This document shows, piece by piece, positions 12,545 through 23,657 of a stretch of DNA of 64,000 nt. The number at the start of each line of letters is the position of its first letter. Within the stretch, counting starts at the first letter, position 1. Source of the stretch: Brienomyrus brachyistius (Eukaryota; Chordata; Actinopteri; Osteoglossiformes; Mormyridae). Location of the stretch: contig NC_064533.1 of assembly GCF_023856365.1 (NCBI RefSeq), positions 32,102,118 through 32,166,117 of the forward strand, written 5' to 3'. The notes beneath the pieces are model-generated. The model made no database searches and was not told where the DNA came from. It saw only the letters and a program-made list of their open reading frames with translations. Made by a program: the position numbers and the translations under genes.

Positions 12545-14105
12545 TGTTAGTATTTAGACCTTTTCTGTCTTGTGGTTTTAGTGTACTGTCACAGAGGTGG
12601 TGTCCCATGGGTGTCAGAGATGACCAGTCAGTGCGTACAGGTTTTTCATCAGTGTTTTGCTGCTTCCTGAAATAGTATGTTATACTTCTGCCCTATTTAG
12701 CGAAATGTAACTGCATATTGATGTCCCAGTAAGGCCAAACTTCATTTCCTCTGATGCTTAGGTGCCAAGGTGGCACTCGGGAACCTACCGCATGTGGACC
12801 ACTGGTCCATCTGGCCGTAAGTGGTATTCTGACTGGAATTGCCCCTCTGGAAATGATACTGGGAGAAGTGAATCCTAAATGGAGATGTATGAAAATAGGC
12901 TGTTCTGTCCAATGATTCCCCCCCCCCCCCCCAAAGTGTGTCTTCTCTTAACTATTAAAATGGCTGGGTTACACACACACACGCCGCTATGCGGCATTTT
13001 GGATCTGGTAACCAGTCACTATTGTGCTGTACTAATTCAGGCCATGTGGTGACCTCTTCCAGGATGCACATACCTCATGTGGACAGGACTAAAAGCTATT
13101 TTCTTGTGCGTTTTACTTGCACATTCTAATTTGTGTTTTTACTGTAAGTATTGGGCTAACCTTGATTTGAACCTAGATTTAGTAGGATTCATGTAAAAAA
13201 AAAAGTTAAAAATCACGTAATATTTGCAATATAGAAATGCATGATATTTGCCCTGTAAATGGTAGCAATATTTTTGCAAAAAAAAAAATGCAGGATGGGA
13301 GTTTGAGGAAATGCCAGAATTCCTTGCAAAAATATTTCTACTGCTTTTTTCAGAATGCCGAACAAGAGAAATATATATTGAATACGAATCTATGGTCAAA
13401 TGAGGAAAAATAATTAGATTTTAAAGGATTCCTAAAAAATAAGACCTGAATGTTTTTCCTTCCCCAGAATTGTCTGTATGGAACTGGAACTCATTCGCAA
13501 ATTTCTTCATGTCCTGCAGAGAGAGATCCCTCAATACTCTTAGTCATAACACGGCACCTGGAGTTCTAATGAGCTCACAATTTGCACAGTCATCTTTTTT
13601 GAATTTTTCCTGTGAGTCGAGTATGTAACTCCCAAACAATGCTTCTTGTGTGCGGCCACAGCATGTGAATCCATTCTTGGAGCTGTGCTTTCTTATCAAA
13701 ACAAGAAAAAATGTCTCTTCATAGCTGGACCTAGTGGGAGATCTTTGTCGGGAAAACAGGTTTCCACAGCGGGATCTTAATGAGTTCTTCTGCTTCACTC
13801 TTCTGGCTAATCAAGCAACAGAGCCTTGATGATCAGGCCCTGTCATAGCAGAGTGCTTTTGTTGACAGGATGACGCTTTGCCCTCTCTGTGCCACACGTT
13901 CTTTGAAGATTTGTCAGAAATGGTTCTTTAGCTTTTGGATTTCTGCTGACATTATTTTACGTTCTGCAGAAATGTGCCTTAAGAACAGTACAAATTAGGG
14001 TGACTGCTCTGTTGGTCCAAAGTTTCAGCACTCAATGTCTTCTTTCTGAACGAAGCAATTCCTACAATATGTTTTTAGTTGAATTTAATTTGCTTTTATA
14101 ACATT

Positions 14106-14443
14106 GGTAGGGGTGGCATGGTGGTTCAATGGTTAGCAGTGTTGCCTTACACTTCTGGAACCTGGGTTTGAGTGTCTGTCAGGATTCAATACGTGTGCAG
14201 TTTGCATGTTCTCCCTGTGTTGTCCTGAGGTTCTGTCGGGGAATTCTGGTTTCCCTCACTGTCCAAAAACATGTTGAGGTTAAGTAAAGTTACCGAATTG
14301 CCTATAGGTGTGTGACTGTGTCCTGTGATGAGTTGGCACCCCGTACTGGGTTATTCCCTGCCTTGTGCCTGTAGCCTCTTGGATAGGCTCTGTGCCCCGC
14401 CCCCATACAGGAAAAGTAGTTTCAGTAAATGGATGGATGGAAT
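14106..14443 (+). repeat. Old diverged copy of the GGCGGCATGG SINE family
   Basis: Begins GGGGTGGCATGGTGGTTCAATGG and ends AAATGGATGGATGG. It follows the same layout as the young copies at 38011 and 56649 but with many substitutions. Confidence 0.8.
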
Positions 14444-14812
14444 ACTGGTAATGCCATTGTAGTATCTGACTGATAGGTGACCCTTTGCACTACTGCATAT
14501 GTGATGGCTATACTATAAATAGCCACAAGGTGAGTCATTTCTCACTTGATCTCATTGTATGCTGCTGCTAGCGTCATTAATGGTGCCCATGAGGTGTAAA
14601 GATGGTCAAGAAATGCTTTGAATGTGTTTTTTCTGCCCCATCCCTTGGGCTTAAGTCGGGGACTTTCCTGCACTTTGACTTGCTTATCCACTTGTGTTCT
14701 TCCTGGGTGAATACCTCTTTTTCCAGGGGATATGGGGAATTCTTTGGTGAGCCCTGCAGCATTTCAGGAAGAGTGAGGGGGAACCTTGAAATGTTCTCCT
14801 CCACTCCTGAAG

Positions 14813-15011
14813 CAGGGTTCCCACATGTCCTGGAAAATAGTCAACCAATTTCCAGTCATGGAAAACACATGGAAATTAAGAGAAAAGTAAAATGTCCTGG
14901 AAATTCTTGTAATGTCCTGGAAAAATATTTCAGCAAATGAATAATATTGCCATGTGAAGTGATGAATATTCAATTGGTTGAGTATTTTCCAGGATGAGTG
15001 GGAACCCTGTG
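14813..15011. mobile_element. MITE with about 38-bp terminal inverted repeats
   Basis: The left end CAGGGTTCCCACATGTCCTG, continuing to AACCAATT, is mirrored by AATTGGTTGAGTATTTTCC through GGGAACCCTG at the right end. Only a few mismatches separate the arms. The interior is A/T-rich with no ORF. Confidence 0.8.
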
Positions 15012-15110
15012 AAGGTGATTCTGTTGCTGGTTTTGTGCAAAGCCATTTGGATCAGCAATAATCGGGGAAAACACAACACACTTGAAGCACGATAAAGTGA
15101 AAAGAATCTA

Positions 15111-15404
15111 ATACAGACGTTCCTCTACATACGAACGAAGAGGACTGTAAGTCCAATTTGTGTTCATTGGGCTCCCGTTTCCTGTCCGCAACATCAAACT
15201 TTTTTTCTGCACAACACTTCCAGGTAATACGACTTCTGGCCACTATTGCCGCCACGCAGCAGTGTAACATGCGTACTCCCAGCATCTTAGTTCTTTGTAC
15301 TTGCGTATACCCTTAAAATGATGTTGAATGACGTCGTACGGATGTTTCAAGTTACGAATGACTGTTCAGAACGTATCTCGTTCGCAAGTAGAGGACTGTC
15401 TGTA
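15111..15404. mobile_element. TIR element (Tc1/mariner-like MITE?)
   Basis: Ends TACAGACGTTCCTCTACATA and, inverted, TACAGACAGTCCTCTACTTG; both continue into ACGAACGA-like sequence. The terminal TA would fit a TA target site. A related sequence (GGCAGTCCCCAGGTTAAGAA) occurs at about 18802-19365. Confidence 0.65.
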
Positions 15405-17274
15405 GTATATTTTTCTATTAATGTGTTTGGAAAGTTCACTGCATGAACTGAACTACATGTAGAAGTAAGCTCAACGCAGTTGACACTTGTTTATGTTTTT
15501 GAGAAAACGGCACTTTTTTCAAGTTCTATGCACTGGAGTTTTTCTTATAATATGAATGAAGATGCATCATATGCAAGTACTTTAAATTTAGATTTAATTT
15601 ATATTTCATCTAATGATGAAGGTTATATAAAACCAATTTAGATTTAGCACAATGTTTCATATTATAACATTTACAGCAATTAATTCCGTGTCCTTAACTA
15701 CTGCACGTTCAAACCTAATGGCATGCTATAATTACAGCTTTACAGATGCTTCCTTCGGGAATCTACAGCGGACGGAGGTGGACTAATCTGTGTGCGTGCA
15801 GAAAATTGTGAAATTAATTTAAATAAAAAAAAAACTGAAAACGATGTATGCCTGTTAGGTTCGCTTTTTGAGAGATGTAAATCCATTTTAAAATGTGAAT
15901 TAGATTAAAAAATGTAAGGTCTAAGTGTTAATTGTTTCACTACGCTACTGTAAATCTGCGGGAGTTTCTCAGAGGTCAGTGAAGCCAGCAGATCATCCAT
16001 ATCCACATATCTCCAGATCTTCGCTTTAGCTGCCTGTCCACTCTCTGGTTACACCCCTTTGAATCCCAGTTCACAGCGGATGCCTCATGCGGCCTTAGAA
16101 GAAATGAGTGGACAGACAGTCACTTGGTAATATCTAATGTTTTTGGGAAGCAGACATTAACAAGATTTATTAAAATAATGTGAGCTACTTTTTGGTAATT
16201 ATATTTTGTTTCCCTTTTGTTTGCAAAAAAGAATCAAATCAGACATCCTCTGTAATCTGTAAGCTGGACTGATTCTGCCCTTCCTGCCTTTTCTCCCTTG
16301 ATGCACTGCTTTGCCAGTATCAGCAAGCAAGCCTGCGTTTGAAGAAGTCAGCGTGATTTCGCAGTGCGTGCACGAAATGCTGAAGTTCAAATCCGGTTAT
16401 CAGAAAAGAAAATTAAGACCACTAAAGAGCTGGAAGAGAAACGGGAGGCAACAACTGCTGACTCAGGTTTTCTCAGCAGAAGATCCGTTTATTTACATTG
16501 CTGTTTGTCTCCATGTGATGCAAATGATTCGGTCACTTCTAACTCTATAGCTACAGAAAGATTACTTAAATTAGCTTACTAGTCCAAGAAATAATTATAT
16601 AATAAAATGTTTCCTAACTCATCATTATCTCCTTATGAAAAAAAAAAACAGTTTACAATTTTGCTGCTTTGTCAGAAAATTAACTTGAACGTGAACTTGA
16701 AAGAAAGCTGATATCATTCAAGCTTGCTATCTAAATCAGTTATGCCCTGGACTGTCATGCAAAATATTAATGGGACACAATGTATGTTTTAACAGTGATA
16801 AATACACTTTCATAGCTCTTAGTCTGTAATATAGAGTACGTATATACATGAAGTATATACCAGAGCTATCAAGCTACGAAGTTAATAAAGTTAATAAAAT
16901 AATTATAGTCATTAAATCTTTGAATGGGCCATAAGGATTTCGGGGTGGGGGTGTGTGGTTATGGCGATCATACAGGGCAGGATTGGTCTGCTTTGGGGGC
17001 CTGATATGATATGCTTTCATGGGGCCCGACACCTGAATCGGCACTCATGATGCCCACTCAGACCGTGAGTCTTTTTAGATGGAACCTATGACAGCTGATG
17101 ACTTGCTGCAATCTATTACAGTATAGAAGTGGCTTTTAATGAAGCACAATGAATGCTTTTTACTACCCCACAGTTGAGAATCCCCCAAATTCTATACCTA
17201 TTATTGAGCTCTCTGTCCAAAGGGGAGGGCAAATTTGGTTGGGAGGAGCCAAATATATAAATCAGGACACATCC

Positions 17275-17280
17275 TTTATT
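17275..17280 (-). terminator. Candidate polyadenylation signal of asb15 copy 1
   Basis: AATAAA on the minus strand about 370 bases past the stop codon. It is the nearest canonical signal I could find downstream; not otherwise supported. Confidence 0.35.
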
Positions 17281-17651
17281 TTCTTGTATGCATATTCTGA
17301 ACCTTGTGAACTTTGATTTGAAGTCTTTAATTTCTGAACTAAAAATGGGTGCAGGAGATATAAATGACTGATAACAAAAGTAGCTAGTGGAACCAGGGCT
17401 GGATTTGTTATTTCTGGCTGAAATAAAACATAACTTAAAATTCACATTCATCATCCTCACAATCCACTTAGCTGGGTTTCAGTAAACCTGAAAGTAAAAT
17501 TTTGCATACAGAAATAAGGAAGCAAAAAGGACTGCTTAAAAACAAGAAACATTCAAGAATATTGTTATAATTTTGCTAGTAATAAACTGTGCAGTCTATG
17601 TCAACATGCAGTGCAAGTTTCAAATTTAGCCTAGTTTTGTTTATGCAAATT

Positions 17652-20600
17652 TCATGTGTCTGAGCTGGAGATTCTGCTGTAGAGATCATATTCATTGTAC
17701 AGCAGGTAGTCCTTGAGTCTGGGTGGAAATGGGGCATCGTTCATGATGCTGGAATCACACAGCCTCGTCATGGTCACCTGCTTACGGATCAGCAGTCTAC
17801 ACAGGTGCTTCAGCGATCGCGGGTTCCCTGGGGGAAGGTGTGAAAAAGTGCAACATTTCACTCTAAGCCCCAAGCCCACACAGTTGCAGTGTTGCGGATT
17901 TAACTCACCCAGTATGTTACAGATTTCAGGCCACTCCCTTTGCTTTTCCAGGATCAGTTTCAGTTTTGAACAGATGGTCACATGACTGACGTAGTCCACA
18001 AGAATCCTGACCACTTTTCCCGCAACGTCCTTCAGCCAGGCTGAGCTGATGAAGTCACAGAACTAGAAAACCGTTAAGACAAGCGTTACGTAATCTAGTG
18101 GAAACTTTATCAAGATATTTAAGTTTCTCGATGCTATTACAGCAAGATTCTGTCCTACACCACAATTTTTGCATGTATTATGCAAAATTTGTTTTTGACT
18201 CCACTGAAGGTGGAAGATCCACATTCCCAACATCCACATATTTTGTCTCTAATAATAAGACATAGGTGTATAAAATGATTGCCCATAACGTCTATCTTCT
18301 ATAGTCATTAGAAGCCAGAGAATGTCTTATAAATAAACACATGGATGGGCTACCTGTAACAGGAGAAATCGCCCGACTGTTGGAAGAACGGTCACATGCG
18401 CATGAGCCCTTGACCAAAGCCCTTAACCCCCAGCTTCAGGGGTGCCGAGCACTGTGGCCCCCAAGCTTACTCTCTTCTGCATATCTGCCTGTGTGTTTCA
18501 TGGAGAGCAAGACGGGGGAGGCAAAGAGAAGCATTCCAATATGTGTGTGCAAATAGCAAATAAAGGATCTAATCAAGTTTCTCATGTTCCATCAGTCCAG
18601 GTCTTTCTGTAAACCATATAGTATAAATCCCCTATAAAATAGCCCAGTCATCTTTTCAGGCTCCTCCTCAGTGTCTAAAGGTGTCCTCAGCTTTGAGAGG
18701 GTCAGCAGGTAGGGTGACTGGGCATGTGCAGACTGCTGGGACAGAACCTAAACGCACTTGCTGATGATCATTATTTGGTAGCAACATAAAGTAACAGTAC
18801 AGGCAGTCCCCAGGTTAAGAACATTCAACTTACAGGACAACTCACACTAATAAATGAACTGCCAGAAAGCCTATTCTATTAAGAATTCAGGCTAAATATA
18901 ATGGGTTATAATAAGGATGTTAGGGATTTGTCCGGGGAAGCAGCACAAATGCAGGACAAAACGCAAGATAAAATACATACAAACGTCAATGACTGGAACA
19001 GGGGGGAGACGGACAGGGAAGCACTAAATACACAGAATCAATTAACAAGAACTAGACACAGCTGAAAACAGCGGGATTCCACATGCGGTAACAAGGGGGC
19101 GTGGCACACAGGAGGATCACAAAAGCAGGTCACGACAAAGGAATGCATGCACAGCCTTGTAACGTGCAAAACAGTCCGTAAGCGTGAAGTACAGTGTAGT
19201 TTTTTATATTAATAACTTTTAATATTTTAAATAACTTTTAATATCACTGAACAATACTGTTATTATGTACTGTATTTTTCTTTTTCTGTCTTACCTACAA
19301 TTTCGACTTAAAGACATACTTAGGGAACGGATCTGGTTCCTAACCAGGAAACTGCCTCTACTACCCTGAATGGTCATGGTCGCCCAGAAGAGGATGGGCT
19401 TCCCTTCCGAGTCTAGGTTCCTCTCAAGGTTTCTTCCTGCTAGAGGGAGTTTTTCCTTGCCGCTGTCGCTTCAGACTTGCTTGGTGGGGGGTTCAGGCCG
19501 ATTATATGTAAAGTGCTCTGTGACAATGACTGTTGTTAAAAGCGCTATATAAATAATTGAATTGAATTGAATTGAATCATTGTAAAACTCTGCCAACATA
19601 ATATTAAACACTCACAGGCATTTTTTCTTTGCAGCGGTATATCTGATAGGACGAGATATAGCTCCAGGGAATGTACATATCCCAGCTGTGATCATGGTTA
19701 CAGCAGAAGCACCTGTAGGCATCGTATCCATTGTTCAGGAGCAAACGCATCATCATCTCGTCCCTCAGGCAGTACTGCAGCGCCGTGGGAAAAACTGTGT
19801 TGCTGACCACCGTGAAGTAGCAGTTCACGTCCGCCTGATTGGCTAGAAGCAGCCTCACAATCTCGTGCCTCCCAGCCCGGACGGCCACTAGGAGGCAGCG
19901 CAGGGGGTCATGGTCCGGTTCTGCGCCGGCATTGAGCAGCATCTCAATGCAGGTAACGTCCCCGTTAGAGACGGCAAAGTACAGTGGACTTCTCCTCATG
20001 TCCCCGTAATTCTCTGAGACGTGTTTTTCCAGGAGCGTGTTGACGTTGAAACCATTCTCAATGAGCAGTTGAAGACACTGGACATGGCCTCCGTCTGCTG
20101 CTGAATGAACAGGACTCTGACCGCAGTCCAAAATAGCGAATCTAGAGGTTATTTGAATCAGGATCTGTAGAGCCCTGTGAATTCAATGAAAGACAGTTCG
20201 TGATTAGTTAACAATTCCCCAGGAAAGATTGCTGTTAATCCAGAGTTCGACTGTTGGTTGAACTGAATCTTGAATCTAAATAATACTCTTTAAAATATTT
20301 ATACTACAAAGTATTTATAATAATACTCTAAACAATACTCCTTAAATTATGTAGGTGACCACAAAGCAATGGACCCCCAAAAACTACAGTATACCTGATT
20401 TGGACATATGTAGGGCTCTACTGTCATAACATACTCACAGGTAGTGTCCCTGGTAAGCTGCCCGGTGGATAGGGAGGTGCCCGCTCACACTAGCTGCATC
20501 GGGATCAGCTCCATACTGCACGAGAAGCCTGATGCAGTCCGGATTCCCTGACCCAGCTGCGTCATACAGCACGGTCTCTCCATTGTAGGCCCGTGCATTG

Positions 20601-22811
20601 ACATCAGCACCTGATGGAATTTAGTAAAAACAATGGTAGTGGCTGATCTGGAATTGCTTTGATGTCTAGTGCTTTGAATGGCCGTCCCTTAAAGATCTGT
20701 TTTATAGCCTCCATATGTGTGCCTCATTTTTTCACGTGGAGAAACAGCAGCCCATGACCGAACATCTGGCTGACATTTATGTGCTTCTGAATCAGTGAGC
20801 ACAGCATTTTTGATGATGCCGTCAAAGGCAAGCATCTGAGGATGCGTCTGGTGATCGGGTGGTTACCTTTGTGGACGAGGATCTCCAGCACCTCGGCGTG
20901 GCCGTACTCTGCTGCTACCCCCAGGGGGCTCACCCCATGGCCATTAGTTTGCATGATGTCGGCCCCATTCCTAATCAACAGCATCATGATATCGCTGCAG
21001 CCCACCTTGGCTGCTTCATGCATGGCGGTCCACTTCTTCAGGCAGATCTGATCCACAAGGGCGTTGTTTCTCAGTAGGGTGGAAACCATTTCCTGGGACC
21101 CGATTCTCACAGCTATATGGAACAGAATATGTCTCTTTATTTGCCCATTAAAATTTTCACTGACCAGTAATTACCGCATTGCCCCGAATATAAGACGGTG
21201 TTTTTTTCCCACAAAAAATGAAATCATGTATTCCGGGACTAGAATTTAAATGTCATTATACACATACACCAGTAGATGGCGCAATTAATCAAGGGGTTAA
21301 TCCAGGTTAAAGGTGGCCGCATACTGTCCTTCAAATGTAATTGACGGAATCGACGTTCTTTTAGCAGCGATCCCAACCGCTGTCCACGACTGGCTGCCGT
21401 AATGTGACGCGGCGAGTTTAATTAACAGCACTGTATGCAGTTACGGGCTTTGCACCTCGTGCATCTGTAAATAGTCAAAATTAATCTGTACACGTGTATT
21501 TATGTTAATAGTAAATTTCAGAACAGGGCTTAGTAAGGACACCGTTTCTGGCCAGAAACCCGTGAAGCTGCCATCATCACCTAGCAGCAGTGGAGACTCA
21601 TTCTTGCTGTTGGTGTTGTGTGGTGATGCTCCGTGCTCCAGTAGGACTATCATGTTCTCCAAGAGTCCTGCCTGGATGGCCAGCGTCAGAGCCGTCTCCC
21701 CCTCCCCCGTCATCTCCTCCAAGGTCAGCTTGTAAGAAGCTGTCAGCCCATAAAGCAGAACGGCAGGGTGAGTCACATGGTGCTTGATCTCCATCACTTA
21801 ACATTCATGAGAACCTGAGCGTGTACTGGTCAGGCCCCCTTACGCTGTCCAGTTCTCCCCTTTAAAGCTCATTTGCCGTACTGGTGACTAAGACAGATGT
21901 GTTACAGTGTGGGAATGCAGTAGTCCACGTTGCCTCACCATTCAGCACTGTCCACAGCACCTGGAGATTGGGCTGGATGGCTGCCTTGTGAAGAGGCAAG
22001 CACCCAGCCCCATCCACCTCGCTGAAGGCAGCCGTGAACTTGGAGAGCTCCTGCAGGGTGTATTCGTCACCTGTAGAGAAAGGGCAGCTTGATGATATGA
22101 ATGCCCTTCAAGCATTCATAATTTAGATAATTACCCTGTGTATTCATTTAGAGTAGGGATCCTCAAATCTGGACCTCGATTCCAAATCCAGGCCTTGTTT
22201 TCATTTCTCCCAGGTAGTTAGTTTAATAATTACTGTTTCTGACTGGCCACAGTGGCTTTACACCAGGTCTTGGTTTCATACAGGCTGTTAAATGAGCAGT
22301 GCTCGGCCCTTGAGGACCCTGATTTGAATAGCCCTGATTTAGAGTGAGCTACATTCATGTCTAGCAGTGATAAGATGGCAAGAAGAACACATCTTACCTT
22401 TGTCAATGGCAGTTGTGATTTTGAAATATTTGTCACTGGTTGTCTGTAAGCTTTTGAAAGGAAAACATGAGATGTTTGATAGCACTGAGCACTGATCAAG
22501 AGGATGTCAATATTATTCAAATATTGGAAAAACTCGTGGAATTTAGGACACAAAATGTCATGAAATTACTATTTAGAATTAGAATTTAAACAGTGCATTG
22601 TATTCCAAACATACAACAGTCACTGTGACCTTGTATTCAATGAACAGTTATGGAAGATGGAAAGAGGAATGAGAAGACTAATTGGATTGAGGGATGCATG
22701 GACATACCATGGCATTTGTACTGAGGCTGGTTGTTTGCACGTCTCCTGCACACTCAGCTGAATTGCATATTCAATGAGCTGGTCTTCATCCATTTCATCA
22801 ATACTATCCAT
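17652..22811 (-). CDS. asb15: Ankyrin repeat and SOCS box protein 15, tandem copy 1
   Basis: ASB proteins recruit substrates to a Cullin5-Elongin B/C ubiquitin ligase; ASB15 is mainly a striated-muscle gene in mammals. Coding exons in transcript order: 22811-22708, 22450-22398, 22070-21939, 21739-21581, 21112-20867, 20610-20439, 20174-19616, 18062-17909, 17827-17652, giving 584 codons plus TGA (human 588). All junctions keep frame. A UIM-like helix opens the protein (DEDQLIEYAIQLSVQE), then ankyrin repeats with consensus pieces such as [20 protein letters not shown] and [12 protein letters not shown], then a SOCS box in the last exon with a BC-box (SLKHLCRLLIR) and a Cul5-like box (FPPRLKDYLLY). 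An acceptor (TTTTAAG) lies just before the ATG, so a noncoding 5' exon is expected. Exon 2 uses an AAAAG acceptor; the CAG six bases further in would create a stop. Confidence 0.95.
18395..18560 (+). repeat. 3' part of a SINE in asb15 copy 1 intron 7
   Basis: Contains CCCTTGACCAAAGCCCTTAAC and a tail-like GCAAATAGCAAATAAAGG, resembling the 3' half of the SINE at 6222. The 5' half is not visible. Confidence 0.5.
18802..19365. mobile_element. Nested repeat in asb15 copy 1 intron 7
   Basis: An outer element with ends GGCAGTCCCCAGGTTAAGAA and, inverted at about 19340-19365, GGCAGTTTCCTGGTTAGGAA appears to be interrupted by another repeat-like block at about 18910-19145. No coding capacity. Confidence 0.5.
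19366..19578 (+). mobile_element. 3' end of an L2-type LINE
   Basis: The block with GGGAGTTTTTCCTTGCCGCT, then AAAGCGCTATATAAATAA and an ATTGAATTGA tail is a very common fish L2 3' end. Only the untranslated tail is present. It ends 37 bases from the donor of asb15 copy 1 exon 7. Confidence 0.75.
21171..21470. repeat. Probable MITE in asb15 copy 1 intron 4
   Basis: Left end TTACCGCATTGCCCCGAATA resembles a known fish repeat type. The right boundary near 21450-21470 is uncertain. Confidence 0.4.
22152..22337. mobile_element. MITE-like element in asb15 copy 1 intron 2
   Basis: AGGGATCCTCAAATC at the left is mirrored imperfectly by GATTTGAATAGCCCT at the right. No ORF of note. Confidence 0.45.
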
Positions 22812-23102
22812 GACCTTAAAATAAATAAGAAAAGAAAAATCAGTATGTCTCAGCTACACACAGTAGAAAACAGATCTACAGAAAACAGAAAGTCAGAGAA
22901 TATATGAAATATCTCGCTGGTGAAACATTTAACCATGACATGCATTTTGTTTACTCTGAAAGTGTGACCCAAACTGCCAGTTTGAGTCTCAAACGATTTG
23001 AAGAGGACGGTTCTGGAGAAAACGTAAATGCTAAATTAGGTACCTATTCAACGTTTATGAGAGAATAAGGATCATACTTTGAGTAGATCTTTGAAAACTT
23101 AC

Positions 23103-23274
23103 CCTTTTCAACTGACTTGGTTCACTAAGCTTATGCACCAGAGACTTTCATGATCCGCTAACTGCGCTGTTTAATGTCAGGTGTTGTGGTGTCTCACAGG
23201 GCAGATGCAGCTCTTACGCAGTCAGGCTGGGTCTGGTGTTGTGCTGTTTGTAAACCGAACTCATTTATATTTAG
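23103..23274 (-). promoter_or_regulatory. Inferred promoter and noncoding exon 1 of asb15 copy 1
   Basis: On the minus strand CTAAATATAAATG at 23274-23262 holds a TATAAA and also fits the MEF2 consensus YTAWWWWTAR (23274-23265). A transcription start about 30 bases on would give a noncoding exon ending at the donor AAGG|GTAAGT (exon end 23103), spliced to the acceptor just before the ATG at 22811. This is inference from sequence signals only. Confidence 0.4.
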
Positions 23275-23421
23275 ATGTGACCTGCTTGTCGTGCAGCCAC
23301 AGACTCTGAATGCAGCTCATAAAATTACAGTTTGCTTTGCTGTCCAATGAGCATAGTTGACCATGCACGATACTACTGATTCATTTTTTTTTAAACGAAT
23401 GGAAAATGATAATTTCTTTTC

Positions 23422-23427
23422 TTTATT
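23422..23427 (-). terminator. Candidate polyadenylation signal of asb15 copy 2
   Basis: AATAAA on the minus strand about 230 bases after the stop, just upstream of the copy 1 promoter region. Confidence 0.4.
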
Positions 23428-23657
23428 TGCATTAGCGACAAAATACAACATTGAAGAGCTGATCATATTCTGAATAGAGTCTCACATAACTGAAACAACA
23501 TAATGAATGCAAATTTCCAAGTAAAAATAAATGATAGAAATAGATGGTAAACATAATTTATAAAACAGTCAAAATATTTACAGATGGGAGAGACTGCTGT
23601 TGCATGTAAGTGCAACCAACCAGATTTCAAGACACAAACACTTTTAATGCAGATTCT

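Larger units (their letters stand above)
12545..17274. other. Intergenic interval between wasl and asb15 copy 1
   Basis: No gene is recognisable. In human an LMOD2 gene sits at this position; nothing resembling leiomodin was found in any frame. The stretch holds a poly-C run near 12918, an old SINE (14106-14443) and two terminal-inverted-repeat elements (14813-15011, 15111-15404). The remaining open frames are short and unconvincing. Confidence 0.6.
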
